This document shows positions 32,228 to 41,918 of a stretch of DNA of 64,000 nucleotides, in pieces (the stretch's first letter is position 1; each line of letters starts with the position of its first letter). Made by a program: the position numbers and the translations under genes. Below the pieces are notes generated by a model. It searched no databases and was not told the DNA's origin. It worked only from the letters and a program-made list of their open reading frames with translations. Source of the stretch: Algivirga pacifica (GTDB lineage Bacteria; Bacteroidota; Bacteroidia; Cytophagales; Flammeovirgaceae); contig NZ_BAABJX010000026.1 in the NCBI RefSeq assembly GCF_039543525.1, forward strand, positions 62,001 to 126,000, given 5' to 3'.

Positions 32228-33433
32228 ATGAACACAAAAAAAATCACTTTCAACAACCAAGAAAACCTTACCCTATCTGCTGAAATACAACTCCCTTTAC
32301 AGAAGCCTTTAGCTTACGCACTCTTTGCCCATTGCTTTACTTGCAATAAGAACTTCAAAGCTGTTCAGCATATCGCTGAGGCACTAACCAGTATGGGCTT
32401 TGCTGTTTTATTATTTGACTTTGCAGGACTGGGCAGTAGTGAGGGAGACTTTCAGGACACCAACTTTTCATCCAATATAGAAGACCTTGTCACTGCGGCA
32501 GAATATATGCAGGAACATTGGGAAAGCCCTAGTCTATTAATTGGACATTCCCTGGGAGGAGCCGCTGTTATACAAGCAGCCCATCATATTTCTTCTGTCA
32601 AGGCTATTGCAACAATAGGCGCCCCTTCTTCTCCAGATCATGTTACCCATCTTTTTGATGAGCAACTGGAAGAAATCAATCGCTCCGGAAAAGCGACGGT
32701 CAATATTGGAGGAAGACCGTTTACCATCAAAAAGCAGTTTATCGATGATATTGGAAAAAAGGATAAGCAAGCGTCTATTAAGCAACTCAAAAGGGCGTTA
32801 TTGATTTTGCACTCCCCACAAGATAATATCGTCGGAATCAATAATGCTGCCGAGATCTACGAGCAAGCTATGCACCCCAAAAGCTTTATTTCTTTAGACA
32901 AGGCTGACCATTTATTAACCAACAAGGACGATTCCCTATATGCTGGAAAAGTAATTGCTCAATGGGCAGAAAGATACCTTGAGCTTTCTAAAGCTCCATC
33001 ATTACAGACACATCAACAAGTGGTCGCCCAGATTGGCAAAGATAGTTACACTACACACATTCTTGCGGGGCAACATCCGCTACTGGCCGATGAACCGGAG
33101 GACGTTGGCGGCGATAATCTAGGACCAACTCCTTATGAACTATTGCTTGCTTCTCTAGGAGCTTGTACTGTTATGACTTTGAGAATGTATGCTGATCGTA
33201 AAGAATGGCCCTTGGAGGAAGTCGAGGTACATCTATCCCACAAGAAAGATTATGCTGAAGATTGTAAAGAGGCTAAAAATGACGGAGAGAAAATAGACTT
33301 TATTGAACGGGAAATTACTTTAAAAGGTGATTTGAATAAAGAGCAACGAGAAAGACTATTGGAAATTTCTAACAAATGTCCTGTCCATAAGACGCTGACG
33401 AGTACGAACAATATTACGACCAAGCTGCTGTAA
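32228..33433 (+). CDS. Alpha/beta-hydrolase fused to OsmC-family peroxidase domain
   Basis: The 401-residue protein has two domains. Residues 1-250 form an alpha/beta-hydrolase, with the nucleophile elbow GHSLGGAAV (near 106) and a late catalytic His in KADHLL (near 225). Residues 260-401 form an OsmC domain with both redox cysteines, in GACTVMTLRMYADRKEWP (near 316) and NKCPVHKTL (near 389). OsmC proteins reduce organic hydroperoxides. The fusion is a known arrangement and suggests that fatty-acid hydroperoxides may be released and then reduced by the same polypeptide. It is cytoplasmic, with no neighbour obviously linked. Confidence 0.92.
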   Translation: MNTKKITFNNQENLTLSAEIQLPLQKPLAYALFAHCFTCNKNFKAVQHIAEALTSMGFAVLLFDFAGLGSSEGDFQDTNFSSNIEDLVTAAEYMQEHWESPSLLIGHSLGGAAVIQAAHHISSVKAIATIGAPSSPDHVTHLFDEQLEEINRSGKATVNIGGRPFTIKKQFIDDIGKKDKQASIKQLKRALLILHSPQDNIVGINNAAEIYEQAMHPKSFISLDKADHLLTNKDDSLYAGKVIAQWAERYLELSKAPSLQTHQQVVAQIGKDSYTTHILAGQHPLLADEPEDVGGDNLGPTPYELLLASLGACTVMTLRMYADRKEWPLEEVEVHLSHKKDYAEDCKEAKNDGEKIDFIEREITLKGDLNKEQRERLLEISNKCPVHKTLTSTNNITTKLL

Positions 33434-33498
33434 AATTCAGCATCTGAGACGCATACCCCATAGACGTATCTCTACGGTAATTAACACTAAAAAGCTTT

Positions 33499-33560
33499 AG
33501 AGCTTGTTTGGAACACTGGTTCAGATAAAAAATTCCTCGAATCAATGTTCCAGACAAGCG
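33499..33560. terminator. Large hairpin between convergent genes
   Basis: GCTTGTTTGGAACA and TGTTCCAGACAAGC pair around a loop containing TTCAGATAAAAAATTCC. It lies between the convergent OsmC-fusion and outer-membrane protein genes and may terminate both; no long T run is present. Confidence 0.5.
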
Positions 33561-33561
33561 C

Positions 33562-34614
33562 TTACTCATAAATCAGAGAAAAGCCCATAAATTGATAAGT
33601 AGGGATATTTCGAAACTGTCCGTGATAGTTTAAGCCAGTATATCCCCTTAAAAAGAACCCTATCCTAGATATTTCCTTGACGGTATCCCGATACTTCCAC
33701 CCTAACAATAAGTTAAACGTAGGACTATATCGCTCCTCGTTTTCGATCTCCACAATCGTTTGTCCCTGAGGTCCCCTTAAATAAAAAGGATATCCATACT
33801 GCACTCTTAAACTAAAATCAAAAGAAGTCATAAACAACCAATAGTCAGACGACAGCACCCCTTTTGCTTGTTGGTATTGATATTGGAAGTATGCTTCAAA
33901 CCACCTTTTGGAAGCGATATAATCTGAGTCCTCAGCTTCATAAGAGCCTATCGAATACCATCCTTTTGAGTGGTTCCACAATACTCTCGCCCCAATTTTT
34001 GAAGCGTGATTACTTATCCACTCTTCTTTAGGATCATTCACCATAAATGCAAATTCAAATGTCTCAAAGGAGACATTAACTCTTGTGATAGGGATGGAAT
34101 CCAAAATTCTACTAATCGTCAGTTCATCCCCGATATGTGTGCTTTCATGAAAGAACGGAATTATCTTGAAACCCCAGTTCTTGATTCGGCCATTATCTAC
34201 TTCTTTTATAAAATTGGTCTCCATCAAACCAAAACGATAATCTGTATTAAGGATAGGAGCTGTAATATCTTCGGTAAAATCAAACCATACGGACATAGAG
34301 ATGGGTAGAGAAACTGCCAAAGAAGATTTCTTCCACTTTTGAAGGTACAAAGGAATTTGAGTTCCTATTACTGTCTCATTATAAAATACATATTGTTCAT
34401 TTCTATCTGTATTAATGTTATACCCTGATAGATTAAGCCCCAAACCTCCATTTACTCTGACATTGGGCGCATAATGGTCCGATAAGAAGTACTGTCCGAA
34501 ATCTCGTGTCTTGAAAAATGTTTTCTGGGGATATATCTTTTGTCCTAAACCTTCATAATGAATAGTGATATGCAATAATAACACAAGTAAAACTCTTAAG
34601 GTAAAGATAGACAT
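33562..34614 (-). CDS. Outer-membrane beta-barrel protein, DUF1207-like
   Basis: The 350-residue product has an N-terminal signal (to about residue 24, ending in GLG) and alternating beta-strands with many aromatic residues ending in a barrel-type C-terminus (FMGFSLIYE). The phrase IPFFHESTHIGDE near 150 resembles the diagnostic motif of DUF1207 proteins. No function is known for that family. The His/Glu/Asp cluster might be a metal site. It stands alone. Barrel identification is good; the family name is less certain. Confidence 0.72.
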   Translation of the reverse strand: MSIFTLRVLLVLLLHITIHYEGLGQKIYPQKTFFKTRDFGQYFLSDHYAPNVRVNGGLGLNLSGYNINTDRNEQYVFYNETVIGTQIPLYLQKWKKSSLAVSLPISMSVWFDFTEDITAPILNTDYRFGLMETNFIKEVDNGRIKNWGFKIIPFFHESTHIGDELTISRILDSIPITRVNVSFETFEFAFMVNDPKEEWISNHASKIGARVLWNHSKGWYSIGSYEAEDSDYIASKRWFEAYFQYQYQQAKGVLSSDYWLFMTSFDFSLRVQYGYPFYLRGPQGQTIVEIENEERYSPTFNLLLGWKYRDTVKEISRIGFFLRGYTGLNYHGQFRNIPTYQFMGFSLIYE

Positions 34615-34933
34615 AGGTCGAATAATTAGTCATTGATATACGCTATTGAAAATACATTTTTTTACGATAACTCTAGGAGGGGGATTATATAGACTTTCAG
34701 ATTAAGCCTATCACTACTCATAAACAATAAGTATATCTCATACAACCGCTTCAATCTTAACTACTATAGTATGGAGGTTCCCCATTGCTTTTGGGGCGTA
34801 AGCAAAACTTATGGGCAGTAAAAAACAAAAAACACACCCAAAGGAAGACGCCTCTCCCTTCAAGGTGTGTTTTGATGAACTATAAACACGTAAACAAACT
34901 TAATTTTTATAGCTGCTGAATGAATTCAACAAA
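34615..34933. other. Intergenic region with terminator and a dispersed repeat
   Basis: This 319-base stretch contains the beta-barrel gene's promoter region, a segment at about 34722-34775 that is also found at 59614-59667, and the terminator at 34827-34875. No gene is seen. Confidence 0.6.
34827..34875 (-). terminator. Terminator of the serine hydrolase gene
   Basis: AAAACACACC pairs with GGTGTGTTTT around a 27-base loop, and the minus strand ends in a T-rich run. It lies about 60 bases after the hydrolase stop. Confidence 0.7.
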
Positions 34934-36433
34934 TTACAATGTTACCTTACGAACAGCCGATACTTTTCCTTCCGTCTGATGTACCAAGATACAAGCTCCT
35001 TGTTCCTTCAGTGAGATACGCTTGCTATTCACGGTAACTTGTCGCAACAACTTTCCTTGTAAAGAATAGATCAACAAGGTTCCTTTAGGTGTATCTGTAA
35101 AGTGAACTTGCTTATCCTTTTGGCTTACATAAAAGGTCTCTTTTTCTTGTGTTTCTTGATTCAAGGCACTGATCAAAGGGTAGTAATACTGCTCTACAGC
35201 CATAAATGTTTCCTCTTCTGGTCCATAAAATGCGCTGCGTTGTCCATAGCTATAGCCTTTATCCCTATAATATCCGTTGGTTATAAAGATCACTCCGAAA
35301 CGATGTTCTGTATTGAAATACATATCGGAGATCAAGCCGTAAGCCTCGCCAGGATGTCCTACCATTTTCAAATTGTCAATGACAATATCACCATTAGGCT
35401 TATTGGTTATTAAGTGTGCACCACATCCCCATTGGTTGAATAGCTCGTGATAGTTATTGCCATTTCCTGTGCTGGAATAAGTCCATACCGGCTCATGAAT
35501 CTTGGCAATCGTAGTGCTATCAAACACCTGCTTTCCCTCTACTTTTCCATAATTGATATGCATTTGCATAAACTTACCCAATGACTCAGCAGAAGTCCTC
35601 AAGCCACCCTGAGGGGCAAACGCTAACCCATTACTACCAACGATATAGTGATCCATATTACGGGAAGGAGATACTCCTCCATAATTATCGGCCTGAGGTA
35701 TTCCTTTGCGATATAACACGGCCATATCTTCAATATTAGCAATGTCACTTACATTAAAGCTGCCATCCATTCCTAAAGGATCGAGGATAACTTCTTTTAC
35801 GTACAAATCGAATCGTTTGCCACTAATTTTTTCAATGAGCGTACCGATCACCCCATAATTGATATTTGCATAGGTAAAGTACTTGCCAGGAATCTCCGTC
35901 CCCCACAAATCGGACGTATGATAGGATCCTTCTATTGTTAATAATCCGCTAATATTTTTAGGAGTACTTCCGTAAGAGGCTTTCAGAAAATCAAAATATC
36001 CTTTCCCATCTCTCAACCCTGAAGTATGTGCCAATAGCATTTTGGCTGTAATCGGTGCATTAGGATGATTGGGGTGTCTAAATTGATATCCCAAATACTC
36101 GCTCACATCCTTATCCAAATCCAAACTCCCTTCCTCATATAGTTTCATCAGTGCGGTTGCCGTCACTAACTTAGAAATAGAAGCGATGCGATACATCGTT
36201 TTTTTCCCTATAGGAATATTTCTTTCAATGTCTGCTTTTCCAAAGTGTAGAGACTCTACCATTTGTCCATCGTGTACTACAATAGCAGACATTCCTACCA
36301 ATTGATGCTTCTGTGCAATCCCCGCCAAATATGTCTCAAAGTCTTGCGCAAAAAGTAAGTTGCTCAACCCCATCCCGAACAGAAAAGTAATAAGCGAAAA
36401 GCGCAACAGACGCAGCGTTTGTTTGTGTATCAT
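34934..36433 (-). CDS. Class C beta-lactamase-like serine hydrolase with sorting tail
   Basis: The 499-residue protein has a signal (to about residue 29, ending in LFAQ). The penicillin-binding fold shows SxxK at Ser85-Lys88 in ASISKLVT, the YxN-type motif in FTYANINYG and HPGEAYG as the third motif. The final 75 residues, with GTLLIYSLQGKLLRQVTV and ending VRKVTL, resemble a type IX secretion sorting domain. The protein is therefore likely delivered to the cell surface or outside. Such enzymes include D-peptidases and esterases; antibiotic hydrolysis is not implied. It is monocistronic. Confidence 0.88.
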   Translation of the reverse strand: MIHKQTLRLLRFSLITFLFGMGLSNLLFAQDFETYLAGIAQKHQLVGMSAIVVHDGQMVESLHFGKADIERNIPIGKKTMYRIASISKLVTATALMKLYEEGSLDLDKDVSEYLGYQFRHPNHPNAPITAKMLLAHTSGLRDGKGYFDFLKASYGSTPKNISGLLTIEGSYHTSDLWGTEIPGKYFTYANINYGVIGTLIEKISGKRFDLYVKEVILDPLGMDGSFNVSDIANIEDMAVLYRKGIPQADNYGGVSPSRNMDHYIVGSNGLAFAPQGGLRTSAESLGKFMQMHINYGKVEGKQVFDSTTIAKIHEPVWTYSSTGNGNNYHELFNQWGCGAHLITNKPNGDIVIDNLKMVGHPGEAYGLISDMYFNTEHRFGVIFITNGYYRDKGYSYGQRSAFYGPEEETFMAVEQYYYPLISALNQETQEKETFYVSQKDKQVHFTDTPKGTLLIYSLQGKLLRQVTVNSKRISLKEQGACILVHQTEGKVSAVRKVTL

Positions 36434-36667
36434 GAGAAGTCGTTTTATTAAAACATAGTAAACCTTCCCTATTACCCATGATTCACAAGTAATGGGAAGG
36501 CAACCAAGCGTAAATTTAATCTAAGTACGAAAACAGATAAACCATTTTCATATGCATTTTTTTCAATGCTTCTTTCTTAGGATACAATATAAACAAAAAA
36601 ATAAATTATTAATGAATATTTTTAATTTAAATAAGTTAAAAATAAAAAATAATCACTTTTAGTTAAT

Positions 36668-38146
36668 TTATTTATTCAAAACGACATTTTCAGAGAACTT
36701 TATCAAGACTCCATTCACTACAGCAGCTTCTAATACTTCTCCCCTCTTCAATAAAAAAGTAGCATGACTTCCATACCCTATTCTAGAAGGTTCTTGGTCT
36801 TCGGCCAGCAATGGCAATAAATAAGCATAACGCTTTTCCTCAGCAAGCTCTTTGACCTTCACATAAGTATACCCTTCCTTTAATAAGGCTTGCATATCCA
36901 ATGTTCCTATCTCCTCTACTTTCTGAAAAACTTTAGGATATACTTTTCCCCCTTGCAGCCTTAAGCCTTCCGCATCAAAGTACTGATAAGCCGTAGAGGT
37001 GCTCAGGTCACCAACATCTGTAATACGTCCAACGTAAACAAAAGGATCATTGACAGTTCCAATACTTTCATTTCTACGAATTCCCAAATCCAGAAGATAC
37101 TCTTTACCATTTAATGGATAACGAACCTTGGATAACTTAAGATCTAATAACTTTCGCTGGTTTTCGGGAAGTGCATGATACTCCGCAATATCATAGGCTT
37201 TGTAACCTTCCTCAGCAATACTGAATAATGCAGAAAGGATTGCCAGATAATTCATCTGACGGATATACTGCTTCTCTCTATCTTGTGGATACCCTCCAGA
37301 TTCTATCAAGATTGTTCTGGTACCCCACTTCTGGATATTATCCCCAAAGGCTCTTGGCTCAAAAGTATCGTCATACTTTGCCACTTGCCCTGGCATCTGT
37401 TGCTGCAAAGCCTGGTTCATCACAGCAATTACCTGCATGGCTTCTTTTCTTTTCTGATTGATCTCTCTGGCTTCATTATAGGCAGGAGCTAGAAAGGAAA
37501 TGGTGGCTGGTTTATCAGAATCTCCAGCCGAGTAGTAACGACTCTGATCATGCAAATTAAACCCAAAGTCAGCCTTCAAACTATCTCTGACTTGCTTTAG
37601 GATTTGTGCTTCTGGAGATTGTAACCTCAACGCATCTCGATTGATATCTACGCCCAGAGCATTTCTTCTCTGAAAACGTTCTGCTCCATCAGGATTCAGC
37701 ATAGGAATAAAATGCAGCTTCACCTCCGAGAGTAACTGCGCTTTCTCTTCTTTCATCACGGTAGTATCCTTCAGAAAATTGAAGATGTCCATCAGTGCCA
37801 TAGTGGCCGTCACCTCATCCCCGTGCATCTGTGACCAAAGCAAAACATCTATATCTCCTTCACCAATAGAGACCAAGTAAATCTTACGTCCTTCTATGGA
37901 GGTTCCTTTCTCTACTACCTCAAAAGAAGTCGGCAATTGTTGTAGCAATTGTTGTACGGTTTGATGTGCCACCCTTCGATCTGTGATCGTCGTTTCTTTA
38001 AATTGAGGATAATCTTTCAACAGTTGTTGTCCCAAAGCATACTGCTGTTTTTGGGAGGAAGCAATACCCTTTGTTGTCTTCTGCGTATCGCAGGCGGTAA
38101 TCAATAATAATAGTAGGGTTAGATACGATAATACCTTCATGGTCAA
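36668..38146 (-). CDS. Lipoprotein zinc carboxypeptidase, peptidase family M14
   Basis: The 492-residue product has a lipoprotein signal with Cys at residue 19 (LITAC). The first zinc ligands lie in SQMHGDEVTATM (HxxE, near 112), and substrate-binding residues in NPDGAERFQRRNALGVDINRD (near 155). The third His ligand is in FNLHDQSRYYS (near 196) and the catalytic Glu in ILIESGGYP (near 280). It would remove C-terminal residues from peptides, perhaps cell-wall peptides, in the periplasm or at the surface. The beta-rich C-terminal 130 residues are additional to the catalytic fold. It is an independent gene. Confidence 0.9.
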   Translation of the reverse strand: MTMKVLSYLTLLLLLITACDTQKTTKGIASSQKQQYALGQQLLKDYPQFKETTITDRRVAHQTVQQLLQQLPTSFEVVEKGTSIEGRKIYLVSIGEGDIDVLLWSQMHGDEVTATMALMDIFNFLKDTTVMKEEKAQLLSEVKLHFIPMLNPDGAERFQRRNALGVDINRDALRLQSPEAQILKQVRDSLKADFGFNLHDQSRYYSAGDSDKPATISFLAPAYNEAREINQKRKEAMQVIAVMNQALQQQMPGQVAKYDDTFEPRAFGDNIQKWGTRTILIESGGYPQDREKQYIRQMNYLAILSALFSIAEEGYKAYDIAEYHALPENQRKLLDLKLSKVRYPLNGKEYLLDLGIRRNESIGTVNDPFVYVGRITDVGDLSTSTAYQYFDAEGLRLQGGKVYPKVFQKVEEIGTLDMQALLKEGYTYVKVKELAEEKRYAYLLPLLAEDQEPSRIGYGSHATFLLKRGEVLEAAVVNGVLIKFSENVVLNK

Positions 38147-38314
38147 TTCTTTTGGATGATAAATTCTTTCTTATCAAGGTTACATTACTCGCCATACTAC
38201 CAACTAGCTTTGTTGAATCGTTGGTAGTGTGGCGAATAATGCAACCTTAATAAGAAGAGTAACAATCACCAAAATGTACCACGAAGAAAGTAAGAGTGCC
38301 CCTTATGGGCACCC

Positions 38315-39463
38315 TTACTTATTCTCCATTTTGCTGACGAATACCAATGACATCACACTCAAGGCTACTCCAGCAAAGAAAGGTAACTGCCAATTTACCA
38401 ACCAGAAAGCGCCTCCAATCACTGGAATAACTACGGCGGCAATGTGATTAATAGTAAATCCTACCGCCATTGAGGGCGCTATATCCTTGGGATCAGCGTG
38501 TTTCTGGAAGTAGGTTTTAATCCCTATAGAGAAATTAAAGAAAATATGGTCCAACAGGTATAAACCTGCGACAATCCAACGATTTTCAACAAAAGCATAA
38601 GAGAGAAAAATCACGATCAATCCTAAATACTCTGTTGTAAGGACCTTCTTCTCGCCATAACGGTTAATGGCCTTTCCAATCAAAGGATTAAAGAAGTAGG
38701 TAATGATATTGTTTAATATGAAGAGTACGGCTATTTCCTGAATGCTATACTGATATTTCTGCACCAGAAGAAATACGGCAAACACCACAAAAATCTGTCT
38801 ACGGGCGCCACTGAGGAAGTTCAATACATAAAACAACCAATAACGTCTACGTAAAACCATACGTTTATGCTGTACCTCTGCCTCCTCTTTTACCGGATTC
38901 TGGAGATATGCAAATACGCCAGCAAACAACGCAAATCCGCCAATCAACAAGTATAGAACTTGATAACTCAACACATAGGATAGACCATAAATCGCTCCTC
39001 CTACCACAATATTGGTCATGGCCGTAATACTCTTAAAGCGAGCAAAGACATGCGGTGTCTGTTCTTTATTGAAGTACTGTAAAGTCAGGGATTGATTGGT
39101 GGTCTCAAAATAATGGAAGCCTACCGACATAATCACAGTAGTCAGGACCATACCCCAGAAGGTCGGAAAAAAGCCTGTCATCAAGATTCCCAGTCCCATC
39201 GTGATCACCGACAAGGCGCTTAACTTATGCTCCCGAATCAAGAATAATAAAAAGATGACCAACAGGGCCATAAAACCTGGCACCTCCCGAAAAGACTGGA
39301 TTGCTCCTACATCCAACCCATTAAGGCCTATTTCATCTACTGAGAAATTATTGAAAAGCGTACGCCAGCCTTGAAAGCCTGCAGCCGTAGCGATGGTTAG
39401 TAAGAGTAAAAAGCGATACATGGGATTCGCTTTCGTCTCCCATTTTAATTGATTGTTGTTCAT
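38315..39463 (-). CDS. Major facilitator superfamily transporter
   Basis: The 382-residue protein has about 12 hydrophobic segments arranged as two six-helix halves with a short central loop (NPVKEEAEVQHKRMVLRRRYW near 210). There is no recognisable substrate motif. It may export or import a small solute with protons. A hairpin at about 38290-38314 (GTGCCC CTTAT GGGCAC) lies directly after the stop. The gene is 72 bases downstream of the hypothetical secreted protein gene and separated from it by a terminator-like hairpin. Confidence 0.85.
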   Translation of the reverse strand: MNNNQLKWETKANPMYRFLLLLTIATAAGFQGWRTLFNNFSVDEIGLNGLDVGAIQSFREVPGFMALLVIFLLFLIREHKLSALSVITMGLGILMTGFFPTFWGMVLTTVIMSVGFHYFETTNQSLTLQYFNKEQTPHVFARFKSITAMTNIVVGGAIYGLSYVLSYQVLYLLIGGFALFAGVFAYLQNPVKEEAEVQHKRMVLRRRYWLFYVLNFLSGARRQIFVVFAVFLLVQKYQYSIQEIAVLFILNNIITYFFNPLIGKAINRYGEKKVLTTEYLGLIVIFLSYAFVENRWIVAGLYLLDHIFFNFSIGIKTYFQKHADPKDIAPSMAVGFTINHIAAVVIPVIGGAFWLVNWQLPFFAGVALSVMSLVFVSKMENK

Positions 39464-39485
39464 CTGAATATTACCTTAAAAAATA

Positions 39486-39530
39486 TACGGCCATCAATAT
39501 ATCAAATTTTGATCAATTGATGGCCGCACT
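39486..39530 (-). terminator. Probable terminator after the secreted protein gene
   Basis: On the minus strand, CGGCCATCAATT pairs with the complementary ATTGATGGCCG, followed by a T-rich run. It lies between the two minus-strand genes. Confidence 0.7.
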
Positions 39531-39535
39531 GTTAA

Positions 39536-40291
39536 CTACTCCCATTCTATTTTGTTGAAATTCCAGTAAATGGATTTCTCGGGAAAAATATATATCACCG
39601 CCTCTTGATAGAGCTTTTTATTATTACCTGATCGATTATTCTTGATGACTTTAAACTCATAGACCCCTTCTGTCAATAGAATGTTAGTCATTTTTCTTTC
39701 CCGTTCAATATTTTCAGGATACTCTATCCCTCCGGTATTTTCTGTTAAATAATTGATCATGGTATAATGGGATTCCTCTGGTTGTTTTATAAAGACAAAC
39801 AAGCCATTTTCCTCTGAGACCTCTTCATCAGTCGTGTAGGCTTTAAACTTTCCTTTAGAAAGGTTACGCTTTTCTAGATCAATAGGAATGGGTAATCCTT
39901 GTACATCATAATTTAAAACTACCTCACCTCCTAGTACAGGGTAAACATCCACAAACACCTTGCTCTCTTCGTAAATCATCTTTACAAAAGTACTTGCTCC
40001 TTTATAGATTGCTTCTTGGGCATATACTTTCTCAAAGTAAGGTACTCCTGACAGGCGAAGCAGGTCGATATGATTGTCAATGACCCTCACTTCAGCGGTT
40101 ACTACCTTATTGACCAGGTAGCCATCTTTCGTGGTGTGAACATATGCTTCGTACCACCCGTCAGCAATGGGGGTAGATAACATAGATTTTCTCTTATACT
40201 TTTTAAATGTTTTAGAAGAAATCGGTTCTTGAGAAAATGAATCTAAAAAAAGGACAAAGAGTAACAGGGTGCAAATCACCTTTTGCTTCAT
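39536..40291 (-). CDS. Unrecognised exported protein
   Basis: I do not recognise this family. The 251-residue product has a signal peptide (about 1-20, ending in SFSQ). The mature part is beta-rich with no cysteines and many Lys, Glu and Tyr. IADGWYEAYVHTTKDGYLVNK (first 20 residues visible near 43) resembles a small carbohydrate- or lipid-binding beta-barrel. There are no catalytic motifs. It could be periplasmic or surface. It is upstream of the MFS gene on the same strand but separated by a terminator-like hairpin. Confidence 0.65.
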   Translation of the reverse strand: MKQKVICTLLLFVLFLDSFSQEPISSKTFKKYKRKSMLSTPIADGWYEAYVHTTKDGYLVNKVVTAEVRVIDNHIDLLRLSGVPYFEKVYAQEAIYKGASTFVKMIYEESKVFVDVYPVLGGEVVLNYDVQGLPIPIDLEKRNLSKGKFKAYTTDEEVSEENGLFVFIKQPEESHYTMINYLTENTGGIEYPENIERERKMTNILLTEGVYEFKVIKNNRSGNNKKLYQEAVIYIFPEKSIYWNFNKIEWE

Positions 40292-40676
40292 AGTGTCAAT
40301 GGTTTTAGTTAGTTGGCTTGGATTAATTAATTGGTTTTACAATGTTATTAACCTACAGACACTCTTCACTAACCCATTATCAATTGATAACAGCAACATA
40401 GCAGAAAGACAAGGAGTTACTTATAAAAGTCCAAAAAATCCCTTTACAGCTACCCTACATGTTATTTAAAAAGTCATCGCTACCCTTCAGGGCCTCTACG
40501 TTAGCCAAATCACAAATTCACAAACTATCCCTTATTCCATTAAAAATTAATTAGATGATTCCTTCATACATTATTAATATTCGAATTAGTTATTAACTTT
40601 GAATGATGAAGACAAACAAGCATCTGAATTCTTTTTTCATAACTAAAATACCCCCTTACAAATAATATTTACGATT
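40292..40676. other. Divergent intergenic region, nothing recognised
   Basis: This 385-base A/T-rich spacer separates the exported protein gene and the aminotransferase gene. It should hold two promoters. No repeat, hairpin or credible small gene was found. Confidence 0.5.
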
Positions 40677-41918
40677 ATGACAACACAACTGGATACCCTA
40701 AAAGCAAGGTTTGAAGAGGCGAAAGCGGAGAATCTTGACCTGGATATGCGAAGAGGAAAACCGGGACCGGAACAACTGGACCTTTCTCTTGCCATGTTGG
40801 ATCTTGTAACGGCTGATGATTACAGAACGGCAACAGGAGATGATCCTCGCAACTACGGTGGATTGGATGGTATTCCTGAAATGAAAAGTTTCTTCAAGGA
40901 GTTTTTGGAAGTATCTTCAGAAGCTGAAGTGGTGATTGGAGGAAACTCAAGTCTTACCTTAATGCACGATACTGTAGCCCGTGCCATGTCACATGGTGTT
41001 GCAGGAAGTGAAAAACCTTGGGGCAAACTAGATAAAGTGAAGTTCATCTGTCCTTCACCAGGATATGACCGTCACTTCGCTATTTGTGAACACTTTGGTA
41101 TTGAGATGATCACAGTAGACATCGATGCAGATGGCCCTAACATGGAGCAAGTAGAGGCATTGGTAAAAGCAGATGACAGTATCAAAGGAATCTGGGTTGT
41201 TCCTAAATATGCTAACCCAACCGGACTAACTGTTTCTGAGGAAGTGGTATACCGTTTGGCTAACATGACTACAGCAGCCAATGACTTCCGTATCTTCTGG
41301 GACAACGCTTATGCAGTACACCACCTAAATGAAGAAGGGGATGCCTTGGCTAACATCTTGGAAGCTTGTAAAGCAGCAAACCAAGCAGATCGCGTATTTA
41401 TCTTTGGCTCAACGTCCAAGATTACTTTTGCAGGTTCTGGGGTATCTGCCGTAGCGGGTAGCGAGAATAATATGGAGTGGTTGAGAGGACACCTTGCGTT
41501 CCAAACCATCGGACCAGATAAATTGAACCAAGTACGCCACATGCGTTTCTTCAAGGACTTCAATGGTCTGAAAGAACATATGAAAAAGCACGCTGCCATC
41601 ATCAAGCCTAAGTTTGATGCCGTACTGGAAGTATTGGAAAGAGAGCTAGGAGGAAAAGGCCTTGCTAATTGGACCAACCCTAATGGTGGTTACTTTATCA
41701 GCTTAGACTTGAACGAAGGACAAGCAAAGAAAGTCGTAGCCTTGGCAAATGAACTTGGTGTGAAACTAACTGGAGCAGGTGCTACCTTCCCTTATAAGAA
41801 CGACCCTAAAGACAGCAATATCCGTTTGGCTCCGACATATCCTTCTATTGAGGAGATCAAGAAAGCCATGGAAGTGGTTTGTCTTTGTGTTGAGCTAGCG
41901 GCTAGCAGCGAAGCATAG
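40677..41918 (+). CDS. PLP-dependent aminotransferase, MocR-like aspartate/alanine type
   Basis: The 413-residue cytoplasmic enzyme belongs to fold type I. GNSSLTLMHDTVARAM is the phosphate-binding segment (near 95-110), and KYANPTGLTVS and IFWDNAYAVHHL hold the pyridine-ring contacts (Asn and Asp). The PLP-binding Lys is in FGSTSKITFAGSG near 250. The opening MRRGKPGPEQLDLS and the overall order match the group represented by actinobacterial aspartate aminotransferase (PF12897), which differs from the common AspC type. The exact amino donor is not proven. Repeat A6 overlaps the last base of the stop codon. Confidence 0.88.
   Translation: MTTQLDTLKARFEEAKAENLDLDMRRGKPGPEQLDLSLAMLDLVTADDYRTATGDDPRNYGGLDGIPEMKSFFKEFLEVSSEAEVVIGGNSSLTLMHDTVARAMSHGVAGSEKPWGKLDKVKFICPSPGYDRHFAICEHFGIEMITVDIDADGPNMEQVEALVKADDSIKGIWVVPKYANPTGLTVSEEVVYRLANMTTAANDFRIFWDNAYAVHHLNEEGDALANILEACKAANQADRVFIFGSTSKITFAGSGVSAVAGSENNMEWLRGHLAFQTIGPDKLNQVRHMRFFKDFNGLKEHMKKHAAIIKPKFDAVLEVLERELGGKGLANWTNPNGGYFISLDLNEGQAKKVVALANELGVKLTGAGATFPYKNDPKDSNIRLAPTYPSIEEIKKAMEVVCLCVELAASSEA

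Noticed and set aside
34934..36433. Antibiotic-resistance beta-lactamase
   Set aside because: The SxxK/YxN fold is shared by many peptidases and esterases; the sorting tail and lack of resistance context argue against calling it a resistance gene.
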